Positions 1 through 13,612 of a stretch of 64,000 bases of DNA are shown here, piece by piece. The position numbers and the translations under genes were made by a program. This DNA comes from Lithospermum erythrorhizon (Eukaryota; Streptophyta; Magnoliopsida; Boraginales; Boraginaceae): positions 372,001 to 436,000 of the forward strand of contig JADFUC010000936.1 of NCBI GenBank assembly GCA_019722365.1, given 5' to 3'. Numbering within the stretch: the first letter of the stretch is position 1; every line of letters starts with the position of its first letter. The notes beneath the pieces were generated by a model, which made no database searches, was not told the DNA's origin, and saw only the letters and a list, made by a program, of their open reading frames with translations.

Positions 1-3000
1 TAAGAATTATTTTGAAAATAATAGAGGGTACATATATTTGTCGTTAAAAATCATTTTAGATCCTCTGTACCATTAGATGTCATGTTACTAGTAATATCCT
101 CGAATCTCTCAGATCCTATATTTTTTACGCTGATATAATGTGATGATGATGAATACTTATACAATGAAATATGCACAAGATATACGTAGCATCGAATATC
201 ATAATAAAAAACATCAATTTATAAGAAACTATCTAAATTTTTAAGCAAGAATTAGAATTACATCTATTTATAAGTTACAATGCCTTTAAGATAAGAAACC
301 ATACCCATAATAAACAAGGAAAGGCAAAGTGGGAAGCTTTTATATACATCATTTCTTGGGCCATGGGACATTTACTGACCTAAGGCTGCTTATAAGCTCA
401 TCAGATACTGCTTCTATCTAATACGCACTCAAAGAATAAGATTTACGATTTTTCGTTAAAAAAATGAAAAGGCAAAAGGAGAACAAGGGATGGAGGCTAT
501 ATTGTTATTATTAAGAACAATTGATGTTAATTTCTCATGTTGTTTGAAAGAGAGTTTATGATTTATTTATTGTTTTTTTGCATTCACTGCATAGAACAGA
601 GTGCAGATGTTTATGGAAGTACAACATTTGGTCACTGTTCTCCTTTAATATGGCAGGTGATACAACATTGTTATTGCCCTTTCAGTGCCTTTCTGCTGTG
701 CAGTTTGAGCCTCGGACCACATTTGTATTTGCTATTTTCCCCACACTATTTAAGAAGATAGAGAGTTGGTCATCCAATTAAATATTTGTTGTATATCTTT
801 TCTCCAGAAAAAGGAACCATTGGATAAGAAACAATTAATACTAGCAGAATCTATTAACCTAAACTCTCATATCAATCCATCTAAAAGAATGTAATTCGAT
901 AATGAAGTACCACGTACTTTCAATTCAATTATATGGCGTTATGGTTTCTTTAAGGTGTAAAATCGTCACCGATTACTTCTAAATTCTCGCCTGTAATATT
1001 ATGTAAGAAGCACCGCCGGACGCTCTTCAATTAATCGCGACTAAATTTTTCATTTTAAAGACTTCAACACAAGGCCGCTCTTTTATTTAGCTGGTTCCAC
1101 TACAAGAAAAGCAGCTTACTAACACTTAACACTTTGGGCTTTTTTAACACCGGGAAAGATGCTCTGGGGCGGCATTATATTTCTTATGCAGCTTCCTTTA
1201 TCAAGTTAAAGAAATTATAGTAATCCATTCATCAAAATGATATACATCAGTAATCTCATCTTATGCTTGATTGGAACTTGGGAGTTGTTAATTGTTGAAC
1301 GTATGTACTTCACCTTAATATATAATGCGACATGAATGTCATTCAATTCTTTTTGAATGGACAATGTTCAAATTAACCATGTCCTAATAATTTACATTGT
1401 TTTAATTGTTCGTGAATTAATGGTAAAAACAGTTTCTGAAGTTTGATAAAGTCGATACTTAATCTTGAAGATTATATTGGTATAATTATAATTTTCGAAA
1501 CTTCAAACATATTGTACAAATGGTCATTTTCCTCCATTAGTAATACTATGTAATCGGGCCGCGGACTATCAATGGATCAATATAAATTATGAGGAATGTT
1601 GGTGCAATCTTCAAGGACTATCATTTTGTTTCTACAAACTTTATAGACCAAGTATTAATGGTTTATGTTATACTACGTATAATTTATTGTATGATGTACA
1701 ATCATACGTACAAGGGTGTTGGGGACAAACGTGCACAATTAGGATTGGGAGGTTCATAATTTATTTGGGAAATACATTCAGTATATTTATATTTTATCAA
1801 ACTTCAATCAGATGGTGGATGTATTGTGAGTGAAACCAAGATATTTATTTCTTCAAGGCCGGGGACCAATGCTATTCGCTTTGCAAGAAACATATGTGAA
1901 ATTGTGAATTGAGATTCCTATTGGCACATTATCGTTTCGTAGAGTGGTCTTAACGGCATACAATGTCTGTATTAACGGAATAATTTATATAAACTTTGGG
2001 GATAAATTCATAATTTAAATAATCTTTTAGGATAAAAATGAAAAATAAATAAATTGATCTCAAATTTTATTTAAATTATAAATTTGTCCTTTAAATGTCC
2101 CTTATTTACTAACTTGTTTTTCATCCGAACTTAATACTTCCGTTTAGTTTGAGGATTACATTGTAACAATTGTACCACGTTCATAATTAATATTTTTTTT
2201 CGCTTTTTTTTACTTATCCAGACAGACAACTACACAAGAAAAATTAAAAGTAGTCAAATCGCCAGACAGAAATATAAACGCCAATTAATTAAATTATATC
2301 ATTTGCATTGACAAGCTTCATTGTAAAAATACCAAAAAAATATATCAAAACGTAAAAGATAATCAAAATATGCCAGAATTAAATATTTTAAAATAAAAAT
2401 TACGCTAGAATCTATTAAACTAAAAAAAAACTGCTTAATATATAATAGTATGTTTTGAAAGCTATTAGCTCATTGCCTTTTGCTCATTAATCTTGTCATT
2501 AATAATAAAAAATAAGCAATTATACCATTTTTTGATATATATTTTTTTCTTTTGGTATACATTTTAGGTAATATGTATCATTTTCTACTAAAAAATCATT
2601 AATTATATAACTTTTAAAGAATTCAATTCAACTTATTTAATCTAATTTCATATATTTTAATTGCTTAATAAAATAATTTCTTTATGACATTTTTTTAAAT
2701 TTTTTCACTAATTCATCTTGTACTTGGGTGACATTTTAAAGAATGCCATCCATGTATCAAATTTCGCATACTTAATATTAATGAATTAGTTCGACTGTGA
2801 TCATTAACGAATCCATAACCGTTTCATAATATAACCATCTCATATATATCAAGTACAACTCGATTCTACTATCTTTGCATCACATCAGTAATTTGCTCTA
2901 TTTAATATAATTGTATCGTAAAGAATGTTTAACATTTCTAATCGTTACGTTAGTATACAAACAATGTCCTATGATGTTCTCTGATCAAGTTGTTCCTAGA

Positions 3001-3781
3001 TTTCACCTCAAATACATAACTCTACAAATTGTTTGCACATGGTTTTATGACTGATAGGTACAAATGCATGTAATTGAGAAACCTGTTTTGTATGGTCCCT
3101 AGCTATTTTACATGTAAACCCGATTTATCAATATTAATACACCTCTTTTTCCATAATTGCTGAACATCTATATGTCTCCTTATAATTAAATATTTTATGC
3201 AATTCAGTTGCAATCAACAATCCATTCTTCAAATGTCATTTATTATAGGGCATTTCTGTCATGGATTAATGGACGATTTAATTTTCAAGGTATTTTTAAT
3301 AAAGCCGTGAACTACTTTTTCCTGAAACTTACGTTTAACAAAGAATTCATGCGTTCCAACATCATTTGACAAGATTTAATTTATTACATAATATCAACAA
3401 TACGGAGTATAATTTACTACTCCAACTCATCGTCTAGCCTTTAGATAGCCGCTTAATAATGTAACCTAAGATGTTTTAATAAGGCTTAAAATGGAGATAA
3501 TGAAAAATTATCCCACTTGATATGAAACAAATAATAAAAAATATTATCCAAATAGGACTTGCATGTCATTTCCAACTACGATATATATACGTGTGAAACA
3601 ATTCAAACAAACTAAAAGTAATTAATTAGTAAGAATGTGCATGATAATGTAAACAAAAGATGTTATAATTAAAGAGAGAATAAATGATTCTTTTATATGG
3701 ACTCATCTAGCTTTGTGACTAGAGAAATTATAAATACTTTAAATATATGTAAATCAACTAAACTGGCCTGGATCAGCCGAT
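1..3781. other. Intergenic, AT-rich, no gene seen
   Basis: This stretch is downstream of the minus-strand zinc-finger gene. Both strands show only short open frames (up to about 75 codons near 537-781) with no recognisable motif. A CACTACAAGAAAA motif lies at 1098-1110 and is listed separately. I see no tRNA, no long repeat and no conserved exon. An unannotated non-coding transcript cannot be excluded from sequence alone. Confidence 0.6.
1098..1160 (+). mobile_element. Possible CACTA transposon terminus (fragment)
   Basis: CACTACAAGAAAA at 1098-1110 matches the usual terminus of plant CACTA (En/Spm) elements. It is followed by short AACACTTAACACTTT-like repeats and a small GC-richer patch. 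I did not find the matching inverted TTTTCTTGTAGTG end nearby, so this is at best one end of a truncated element, or a chance match. Confidence 0.3.
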
Positions 3782-4507
3782 TTACAGGCGTAAATCCAAG
3801 CTGACTTGATCTTGAATGTTAGCTGATTTTGACTCAAATTTAGCTAGAAAGTTTTGTGATGGAGCCGAAGAGATATTATTACTAGCCATGGATGGTCTCA
3901 TTTCATCTGAGGGAGAAAACATTGGCACATGGACTTGACTTACTGAATGGCCTTGTGAAATTCTCCATAAAGGGCTTCCATTAATCGGCGCCGCCGCCTG
4001 AGAATAGTTATAACCACCATTTCCCACGCCGTGGAATCTTGTTGAGTGGTGGTTCCAAGGTTGGAAAGTGGTGGCTGGAGGTGGAGTTGGTGGCGCGGAG
4101 CCGAGCCGGTGGTGGTAGTTCATAAGGCCATAAACATGAGCTTCTGGATACCCTCCATGAGGAATTTGTAGATGTCCACGTTTTGCATTTTGACGCTCTC
4201 TTTTGTGGGCATTTTGATGGCCTCCAAGTGCTTGAGATGTTGGGAAAATTCTACAACAATAATGGCACTCGAATTTTTGTTTGTTGGTTTCTCCACTTTC
4301 ATTGTTTTCTTTCACATCTTCACTAGCATTAGTGTTATTGTTGTTGTTGTTAGTCTCCATTGAATCAGTCACAAATTCCTTTCCAAATAGTCTAATTCCC
4401 TTTTCTTTGTTAGATGATGATGTGGGACGAATGAAGGGTAGTTGAGAGAATGATTCCACGTTCATGAAATCATGAGTTTCTCTAGTTTCTTGATCTATTT
4501 TCTCCAT
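3782..4507 (-). CDS. C2H2 zinc-finger transcription factor, GIS/ZFP8-like, with EAR motif
   Basis: Single-exon gene of 241 codons. One plant-type C2H2 finger lies at residues 79-101 (C81, C84, H97, H101) with the signature QALGGH at 92-97, followed by a basic HKRERQNAKR stretch. The N-terminal block FMNVESFSQLPFIRP (14-28) and KGIRLFGKEF (36-45) are typical of the GIS/GIS2/ZFP8 group. An Asn/Gly-rich linker follows, and the C-terminus SLDLRL is an EAR repression motif. In Arabidopsis this group controls trichome initiation downstream of gibberellin and cytokinin; the same role here is inference. I chose the ATG at 4507 because family proteins begin shortly before the FMNVESFSQ block. The frame is open upstream to another ATG at 4690, which would add 61 unconserved residues. 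No intron is expected in this family. Confidence 0.9.
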   Translation of the reverse strand: MEKIDQETRETHDFMNVESFSQLPFIRPTSSSNKEKGIRLFGKEFVTDSMETNNNNNNTNASEDVKENNESGETNKQKFECHYCCRIFPTSQALGGHQNAHKRERQNAKRGHLQIPHGGYPEAHVYGLMNYHHRLGSAPPTPPPATTFQPWNHHSTRFHGVGNGGYNYSQAAAPINGSPLWRISQGHSVSQVHVPMFSPSDEMRPSMASNNISSAPSQNFLAKFESKSANIQDQVSLDLRL

Positions 4508-6150
4508 GAAAATTGATGTTTTTGAGAGTAAAGGTTGAAGTGAAAGTGAGGGGGGGTGTGGGCAAACCGCAAATGTAAAAGAAAATGGAGATGCTTTGTA
4601 TATGGAGTTTGAGAAGTCATAGATGGTAATGTGGGGCCTTCTAGAGTGAGTATAATTGGAATGGATCCCTCCATTCAGTTGAGTTTTCATAAAGAAACAA
4701 ATTTTTGTTTATGAATAGGGTGCATTGGATTATGGACATTCATTTGTTTCCTTGTGCAATTCTTGTTTACTTGAAATTGTTCTATGAGTAGCTAGTGCAA
4801 CGTATAAAATTGTGATGCATTTTATGGGACAACTCATCATGTTGCTTTTATCCCATTTATTCAAGAAATATATTTTCTAATACAATAAGACAGCTTGCAT
4901 CCCATGACTAAATTAAGCCTTTCACAATAGGGAAGAGCTCTTAATGATAATATGTTCTTTTGTGATATTTAATTGTTTATCCTTAAAAGAGGAAATATAT
5001 AGATCCTTATTTAAGATCAAAATATATTAATTTTCTTAGTCATTATCGTGCCGATTCATTATATTTTTTCTATAACTATCCCTGATTTTTTCTTAAAGGG
5101 TGCGAGATTTTGTATAAAGAGATTTTGTAAGTTCACCATCAATCCATCATTAGAAATTACTTAGTTTTTTTTTCTTAAATAGCACTCTATAAATGGTATA
5201 AAGAGATTTTGTAAGTTCACCATCAATCCATCATTAGAAACTACTTAGTTTTGAGTGCGAGATTCCGACTTTCTTTAAATTTAACGAAACACTTGATATT
5301 CAGGTTAAAGTCAAGCTAACATTTGGAATTCGTTAGACTAAACACAAGTATTATGAGAATTATAAAAATTAATAATACCAATCACAAAAATTAAAATGAA
5401 TGAATAGTAAATTATTTTAACACAAAGTTATAGAGTGCCATTTATGATGGTCTGCATATTAAGTGATGGTAGACATTAAAATTTGAAAGATAGAAGAGTT
5501 CATCTGTTATAGGACTTGAGATCTAGCAAGTAGACAAAGTGTCTAACAACCCAATATGATAAGTTAGGTACGTAATTACAATGCAGATTCATTTCCCTAA
5601 TCAGATAAAAGCTACCTAATTGAGGTTATAGGCCTTAAAGGTTTTCATTTTGCAATTCCCAAATTTGGCAAAAATTACTATTTGTTAATCCTGTGATCCT
5701 AACTTTGGCTTTTGTCAAAGATATTCTATATGCAAATGGGAATGATAGACAAACAAACAACTACTGAGATATATATTTTCTATAAATGTATTAATTGAAG
5801 CAAAGAACCTCTAAAGGAAACATAAAAACATGAATATTTCTGTCTTAATTGAATTCAATGCATGTGATTATTGACCTTAACTAAAGATATGCAACTTTGA
5901 TAGAGGAGACCTAATTAAGCACTCTACATACATGAATGGGAACGGTTTTGTCTTGTGAACTAATTAGGCTAAATAAGACTGAATTAAATTCTGGAGCTGT
6001 TATGCCTGATTTTATTAGGAAATGCGTGTCTTGATTGACATCTCCTTGGCTTCCAAGAGTTTGGCAAGTAGAATAGTTGATGACATTTAATTTGACTTTC
6101 TATTGACTGTAAGTCATTTCTCTTGCTTGGGTATATTAAATTTAGATAAA
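4508..6150. other. Promoter-side intergenic region of the zinc-finger gene
   Basis: This is the 5' flank of the minus-strand zinc-finger gene. A TATAAAA-like sequence on the minus strand lies near 4802-4810, about 300 bp above the chosen start, and an in-frame upstream ATG sits at 4690. A 56-bp direct duplication lies at 5112-5167 and 5196-5251. I see no coding sequence in the remainder. Confidence 0.5.
5112..5251. repeat. Two-copy direct repeat of about 56 bp
   Basis: The segment beginning GTATAAAGAGATTTTG and ending ACTTAGTTT occurs at 5112-5167 and again at 5196-5251, with essentially one substitution. The words GTGCGAGATT flank the pair on both outer sides. It lies 600-750 bp upstream of the zinc-finger start codon. 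Confidence 0.85.
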
Positions 6151-6408
6151 TACTTCCTTCCTGCTCCTAAAAATTATCACATTTTCGACTTTTTCATAAT
6201 CAACTCGAATTACAAATATTTTTATTCATAAGTATATAATATTTAATAAAAAATATATCAAATTGAAAGCACTCAAACGCATTTCATATTTTGTATTGAC
6301 ATATTTTTTCATAAGATATTATAAACACAAACAAAAATATCTATACCAAAATTCAACTATCAAAATTTAAAAAAGTCAAATGTGACAATCTTAGGGACGG
6401 AGGGAGTA
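6151..6408. mobile_element. Stowaway-like MITE
   Basis: The element starts TACTTCCTTCCTGCTCCTAA and ends with the inverted form ACGGAGGGAGTA. The subterminal AAAATTATCACATTTT is matched by AATGTGACAATCTT at the other end. TA at both edges fits a Tc1/mariner (Stowaway) target duplication. The interior is AT-rich and non-coding. Confidence 0.65.
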
Positions 6409-6424
6409 TTAAGTACGGAGAGTA

Positions 6425-6660
6425 CTACCCTCCAATTCATTTTAGTTGTCATTTGAATTTTTGAAATCAACTTTGGCTTACTAATTACTAATTATTCCTT
6501 ATTTTTAAAAATATAAAATTTATATATTTGGATTCATCTTTTAAAATACTTTCATAATATTAATTTTTTAATTTTTTTAATAATATAGTTAAAGAATAAT
6601 TGAAAATCAAAGATTTATCTCGATATGTGAAAAAAGTTAATTAAAATTTGAATGGTGGAG
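6425..6660. mobile_element. Possible second degraded MITE
   Basis: A TACCCTCCAATTCATTTTAG end at about 6425 is loosely inverted at 6640-6660 (AAATTTGAATGGTGGAG). The terminal match is weak, so this is only a suggestion. Confidence 0.3.
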
Positions 6661-6689
6661 CCGTAACGCAGTTAAGAATTTTATTATTT

Positions 6690-9600
6690 ATGTTGTGGGT
6701 AATAAAATAAAACCACCGTAGGGAAAAATTCTCGCAGGTTAAAGTTTTATCAAATCGAAGAGATCGATTGTCCGAATTCATGAGTCCCTAACCGCTTTCA
6801 TTGACGATTTTAAGTGGTATTGCCCGACTTACTTGCTCGATTTGAACTCGATATATGAACTTAGTACGAATGGCTTGATTCTCGAGCTTGACTTGTCTTT
6901 GATTTGGGCTGAATATGCCTATTACGGCATTTTATACGTGTCATAGTCTTCGACGGACAAAGCACTTGGCCCGATTTCGATACGGTCCAGTTTCTGTGGT
7001 TCTGGGCAAAGATATTCTTGTGTGTCGGGCCGCTATTTTGACTTGATCTCGGGTTCGACTTGATCTCCGGTCTATTTCCTGCATTTGATAGACTTATCGT
7101 AAGAGTTTAAGGGGCCGCGAGACTTGGCTTTTAATGCTGGGACTTCACCTTTACGTAGCTGACTCTCATAAATTTATACGACAACCTTGTGGGGGATTTA
7201 ATAAGGTTTAAGAGGTCTTTGACCGTTTAATTTTTAAGAAAAGTTAATACTTAATTTCACCGGAATTTACTTTAGCAATTTGTAAACAAACGCTTTTAAT
7301 AGGCTAAAATAATATTAACGTCTCCTTTAAACAATGTTTGATTTGATATATGAAACACAATGCAAATACAACTCAAACAAACAATATAATTTAACCAATG
7401 CGGAAATAAATAATTAAGTTCAATTGATCAAATCTATTATGGAGATATAGAAAATACAAATTTAATTAATCTTTACGTTTTAAACTATTATATGCAAGCA
7501 TACATAATTAATATCACATTCAAGTATATAATAGAATCTTTGTAATTCTAGCATATAAATAATATAAACAATAAAGTAAAGTTAATGTGTTAAGACGCAA
7601 ACTCAACATGGTATTTTTTGGCGAGGTTCAAGTAATCTTACATCCCCCATTCCAAGCGCCTTTACTCACCTTAGCCACTGGGAATCCACTACTTGCATTT
7701 CTTCCAAAAGTTGGTGAAGTCCAACCAACGCATGTAACTCTTAACTCCTCGTTAAGAACCCAAGCCGCAACCTAGGATTTCAACTCATAGTCTACCACTA
7801 AGAACCCAAGGAATCTCTCTAGGGTTTCAACCCAATCAAGTCGGAGATCCAACTGCACTACCTCGAACACTCTATGTCCTATTTCTTGAGCACAACCTCA
7901 ACACTACCAAGAATCTCCCTCGATTCCTAGCTCGCAGTTCCCCTGCCAACACTTCGAACCCTTAAGCATCTAAGATGTAAGATCAAATCCTAACTTCTAA
8001 CGGGATATCTCTTTATGTAAATGGGAGATGATTGCTTTATCCCAATCTAAAATGCTCCTCAATGAGCTATAATTGATTATGCAAATATTTAGCACAACTT
8101 ACAACCTCCTTAATCGAGTAGATAATAAATTGAAGCCAGATGAACTCCTTTGTCGAAAGTAGATATAATATCAGGTTTCGTTTGGAATCTCCTTTGAATA
8201 CTTAATGCTTAGTAACTCGAGGATGATGAAATTTTTCTTTTGAGCAATTTGTCAAACACTTTGTATGCTCCTTCTTTAGCCTTTAATCTCTTTAAAAGTT
8301 ATGAATCAAACCCAACTAAAACTCTTTTCAATAATCTAATTGAAGCATAATTTATGAGAATTTTAATGTTTCAAAATGAGAGATTTTGGTCTTAGATTGA
8401 TATAAAAATGTTGTGCAAAAGATTGGGAATAAAAGGGATTGAATGGTGTTAAATAGGTGTTAAAATGGAGTTCAAACGGTCTAAAAATGGCTATTTTCCT
8501 CAATTCTATCGAGATTCCCCATCGAGACCTTCGTGTATTTACATTTGGGCCTTGAAATCCCGAACTCACGGTATCTCATCGAGAGCGTATGGTCACGATG
8601 GCCCAACTTAAAAATACCGCTTCGTTATAACTCTAATTTTGACGCATCCAAACGAGTTGGAAAGCTCTTTTTAAAAACTTTAATACGAGATAAAACTTGA
8701 AAATTTCTTATTTTGAGCCAAATATCATTTTGGGCATATAAATATTTTGGTAAACGCTTTGCCAAAAAATATTTCATTTAAACGCTTCAATCAAATAAAA
8801 GCATGAAAAGCAAAGTAAAAGCGTTCAAGCCATGACTTTTACCTAAGCTCCGACTTTCTTCCAGGATCGTATCTTTTGATCTTGATTCTTCGTTGTCTCT
8901 TCTTCATTACTTGATCCTTTCATGACCGCTGAATGATCGACTTTCGCTTTCAACGCCATTCTTTCTTTAAAACTTCTTCGAGTCCTCAATGACTAAGTGG
9001 GGTGGTTGGATCCTTCATCATCATCACCACACTTCGACTCGGTTAATCCAACGACAAAAGCATCTTTTAAGCCCAATTTACATTTCTTCATATTATCTTC
9101 AATGCTCGATCGTGCTTACATTATATGACTATCAACTTTACAATTCGAGAAGCACCTTTCTAACATGTCTAATGGAATAAAACACTTGAGCATACATGTT
9201 AGATGCTGAATCAATATTTAAGTCATCATTAAATAAGTGTGTACAACTTGTAAATTCAAACATGACTTTGTAGTCATGAGGCTATTGTCTCCGGGTGGGA
9301 CCTAACGAGATTTGACCTCGATGGGATTTGATTTGGGATATGACTGAGCTTGAAGTTGTATGGAGTGATAAAAGCAGTTACGGGCGCCGCTGCTTACTTG
9401 TACTACAAAGGGCCTTAGCAACTTATTGTCAGAAGGATTTAGTATTTATGACCATTTAAGCTTTGAAGTTAGCCAAGCTGCTTTCTAGCTTATACTACAA
9501 CCGCTTCTTTTGAGTTTGCTGGCCAGACATTTATTAAGTATGAAGTGGAGCATTCTAACCTTATTGACGATACTGACCAACTGTATTAAAGGCTTAGCAG

Positions 9601-10578
9601 TCAAGTGGTTTCCTAAGCACGGAATCTAGCTATAGCGACCAATGTTCAATGTATTTTTATATTCTGAATTTGGATGAATCAAACCCCGAGCTCTATCGTG
9701 TGTTCATTTAAGATTTTTGAATAATCATGGGCTATTTAGCATAATCTCAATATTTGAAGCATTCTTGAGAAATCTCGAGCCGATTCTCATAGATTTTGCT
9801 TCAAATTTGAAGAATTACCGCCTCGCTGCTAAAGTGAATTCCACAGGGCGTTTCTTTTGGCCGCCTGAGTTTAGCTACTACGTGGTGTTTTGCTAACGGT
9901 TTAAAATTTAACATAGAGAAAAGTTGGAGGTTTTTTCTACGTATTTTCTGCTTAAAAAGATTTCCTCGAATTATTTTCGAACGGTGCAATTTTACCAGCT
10001 GGGGTTTATATAAAGCCTCCTAAGCCAATATTTCCTTCAATGGCTTGTTGCTGTGGATTGAGGCAAAGATTCAATCGGTTTGATTTTTAATTACTTTGCC
10101 TCCAAGAATACAAAAGAGGCGCCTATTTGTAGTAATAGGAAGATTTCGGATCATTTTTCTAGGTCAAATATATTTTCATATCAACCCTGAACTTCCTGGA
10201 ATCTTCATTTTGAACCCCGTTCTTTCTAGAGTCTTCATTTTGAGCCACGTGGCTTCCAGAACTTCTATTTCAGGCCCCATGGACGAAATTAACCAATAAA
10301 ATCGTGATTGAAATTTCGATTTTAATTGACATTTAATTTATGACGATTTTCTGAAACCCTTGCTCGAGTTTAAAATTAGGTTACCAATGTATAAACCCTT
10401 ATTTTGACTTCGATTAATTCCAGGGGCTTAATTCCCGGAACCCTATTTCGATTTAGGGTTTAATCGAGAATCCTAATCAACCTCGTGGAATTTTTTAGAG
10501 ACTCGATTATTAATTAATTTGATTAATTCGTCTTAACCAATTTAATTATTTATTTAATAAATTTTCACTGTCTACAAG
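6690..10578. mobile_element. Decayed LTR-retrotransposon region, LTR-like ends with a nested insertion
   Basis: The left edge (about 6676-6760, AATAAAATAAAACCACCG and TTTTATCAAATCG) resembles 15735-15826. The right 600 bp (about 9990-10578) resembles 16730-17369: both hold a GGGTTTATAT promoter-like word, AATCTTCATTTTGAACCCC-like phrases and AATTTTAATTGACATTTAATTTA, and both end in TCTACA/CCTACA. These look like two diverged copies of one LTR. The middle (roughly 7270-8960) differs in character and may be a second nested retroelement; it includes the phrase GAGGTTCAAGTAATCTTACA near 7623. No gag or pol domain is recognisable. Orientation is unresolved. Confidence 0.5.
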
Positions 10579-11351
10579 GAATACATTTGTCATTTTAGTC
10601 ATTTTTCAATTTTTAGATATACTTTATTCAAATATCTACATTTTCCCTTGATTACTTATCTTTTAAAATAGATGTCATAAATATGACAAAAAAAGTTTTT
10701 ATTCGTACTCTTTTCTTTATTGATAATTCAATCCATGATCTTAAGCCATTTATTCAGGGATTTTTTTTACCAATTAACAACAAATCATTATTTGTGTGCA
10801 CGGTGAATTCAATAAGATTAATTTTGGCTATGGTATGATTTCTTAATTAACGTAAAAGTCGTTAAACTGATACCTACCTAATACGCATAGTAGATACGGA
10901 GTAATATATAAAATTTTCAGAAACGTGTGAAGAGTTCAAATTATGATTTCTAGAAATACAAGGCTTTGGATTTAATTTTTTTATGTGACTAGTCAAACGT
11001 TTCAGGTACAGTTAAATAATTCAGGTGAAAATAATATTGTTTGATTTATATAGAGATGACATAAATATAATGTCCAAATTTATCATACCAACTCAACGTA
11101 TTGTTTTGGTTATTTACGTGTTAAGAAATAAATTCAGTTTCTCGTTTTCAATCCCTCCACTTAAAAATATATGAGTTGTGTTTCTTCCCATTTTACATTA
11201 TTAATTATTATATTATCCTTATTATAATATTTTCTATTGGTTAAAAAAATATATTTCTAAAATTTAAAAAAAAATACTCCTTTATAATAATCCAATAATA
11301 ATAAGTATAACAATTCAAATATAATTATAATATAATTGTGATATAACATGT

Positions 11352-11533
11352 TACTTCTCTCCCATTTTTTAGTTGTCATCCTAGCAAAAAAAAGTTATTT
11401 TAAAGTACTTTGTCACTTTCTTTAATTCCAACGCAACATTTGACGGCTTTTCCTAAAGTTCTCATTAATGATATGTAATAAAAAAATTTAATGTCAATAC
11501 ATTCATTAAATTGTTGCTTGATCTTATTATTAG

Positions 11534-11569
<36 letters not shown>

Positions 11570-11634
11570 AATGTCATTCATTCTTAATTGACATGAAAAT
11601 AACTAGGATGACCACTAAAAAAACTGGAGGGGTA
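11352..11634. mobile_element. Stowaway-like MITE
   Basis: The left end ACTTCTCTCCCATTTTTTAG, followed by TTGTCATCCTAGC, is inverted at the right end as CTAGGATGACCACTAAAAAA plus CTGGAGGGGTA. Edges carry TA. A TA-dinucleotide microsatellite lies inside at 11533-11561. Confidence 0.65.
11533..11561. repeat. (TA)n microsatellite
   Basis: About 14 perfect TA units followed by a short TATG variant. Confidence 0.95.
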
Positions 11635-12630
11635 GTTTTTATGCTTAAATAAAAATATTTTTATCTATAAATTATAGAGGCAATAATTAATTAGAGTTAA
11701 ATTCAATATATGAAAGTAAATTGAAAAATTCAATAGTCATTATTTAATATTGATTAGTAATTAGTAAACTAAATAAGAGTATATCATCATAATAATACTT
11801 ATTTATACTCCGCCACTCTTACATTAAATATCATAATTCATTGATATGGCGGTCTAAAACACATGCATGAATATGTATATTATATTTATATAAAGACACT
11901 TTATCATTTAATAAAATTTGATGTACAAATCGACACTTTAGCTTCTATTTGATTTTTCAAGTGATCTTTATATTGTTTCTTTTATTTAAGGCCAAAATAT
12001 TGCTTTTCATATCGCGAATATTAATCATATATATACTACTGAGGTTTAAATTTTATTAAAAAAATTGCAATAAGATATACTTTTTAAAAGAGGTATGTCA
12101 CTTTATTTCATTGTTTTTCAATATAATTCATTTGGAGTATTTCTAACATTCAACAAGACATCTAACGCATGGCCTTCTGGACAAGCTTTTACATGACTAA
12201 AATTGAGAGAATTTCATAAAAAAAATCTTCATATTATTTAGTCTTGTGCAAATATTATTGAAACAATCATCAATTAAAATATGTTAAAATGAATACATAA
12301 AATCAAATTAACTATTAAAACTATGAATTATTTAAACTACTAATCAATTCTGATATTTTCTAACAATAACTAAAATAATATAAGGTACATTTTTTTATTA
12401 AAAGAGAAAAGTGATATGTTCTAATAATAACTAAAATTACATAATGTGAATTCTTTTATTAAATCTTGAAATCATGAAGAGTAGTATGGTAACAAAACTT
12501 TTAAATCTATTATTAAAATTATATTATTAAAAAATTATAAGGAATCATATAACTATGAACAAAATGAATTATAATATAATACAAAAGTATAATTTATAAA
12601 TTTATGTAAATAGTTAATTACTTTATTTAT

Positions 12631-12821
12631 TACTCCCTCCGATTTTTTTTAGTTGTTGTTTTAGCCAAAAAAATTATTTATTTTAGTTGTCGTTCTAGCA
12701 TAACAAATAGCATTTTTACATTTTACATTGTTTTAATTGATTATCATTTTATATTTTCAATGCACTTCCTTAAGTCATGTGCAAATGTCTAAAATGACAA
12801 TTAAAAAAATGGAAAGAATAT
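12631..12821. mobile_element. Stowaway-like MITE
   Basis: TACTCCCTCCGATTTTTTTT then AGTTGTTGTTTTAGC at the left is inverted at the right as AAAATGACAATTAAAAAAAT followed by GGAAAGAATA. It is about 190 bp long and non-coding. Confidence 0.55.
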
Positions 12822-13469
12822 CTTAATTTATAAGTTTAAATGTTTGAAGTATATATAGTTACATGTAATACACGTATATTTTTGTTAAGAGAATAATTAA
12901 CTCTTGTATTCATCACATTGTAAATACACATATTTATATACATAGTTCTAAACCCTAATGGGCCCACTCAACTATTAGCCTATACTACACTACATAATAC
13001 ACGTATCCGTTAACAATTTTACATTTTATTAGTTAGTTTGAAGTGATTGAGTGAAAAGGAAATTATGAACGTCTATGAGATGATTCTCTTTCTTTTACTT
13101 CATCATATCTAACTATAGATATAGGACCATTGCATGTACGAACAGTTGGTGCAAGTTCTTTATCATTGATGGCTGTTTTTCATATTTGTTCAGGCAATGT
13201 TGCCGTGGTGGTCCTAAGTACTAACTCCTAAATAATGTGAACAATTAATTACACAAATGGAAGTTGTTGATGCGACGAGGAAATGAAATATAGTGATAAT
13301 ACGTTTCATTTCTAATCAAGAGGTGAATTGTTCGGGTCATCACATGAATAAATGGGAGAATTATTATCCTTTTTAACCGGATAAACGTAACAGAAATTCA
13401 TGATCACGTTATTATGTGAAGGAAAATCATTTATATTGAGTGCCCTGTTAGCTTCCTCCTTAATTATAT

Positions 13470-13612
13470 AGAATTTGAAATGGTTCCAATAAGTGTAATT
13501 TTGATGCAGTTTGGTCCCCGATAGTGGTAATGTAACAAAGTAGTCCCGTAATTACCATCCCTATTCAACTACACCAGAATTACACTTATTGAGACCATTT
13601 CGGCAATTCCAT
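13470..13612. mobile_element. Small MITE with about 28-bp inverted ends
   Basis: GAAATGGTTCCAATAAGTGT at 13477 is inverted at 13575-13602 (ending ATTGAGACCATTTC); the match extends to about 28 bp with three or so mismatches. The interior holds TTTGGTCCCCGATAGTGG. The family is not identified. Confidence 0.7.

Noticed and set aside
537..781. Two overlapping short plus frames near the left edge
   Set aside because: Cysteine-rich but without a signal-peptide or knottin pattern; no splice context or conserved block.
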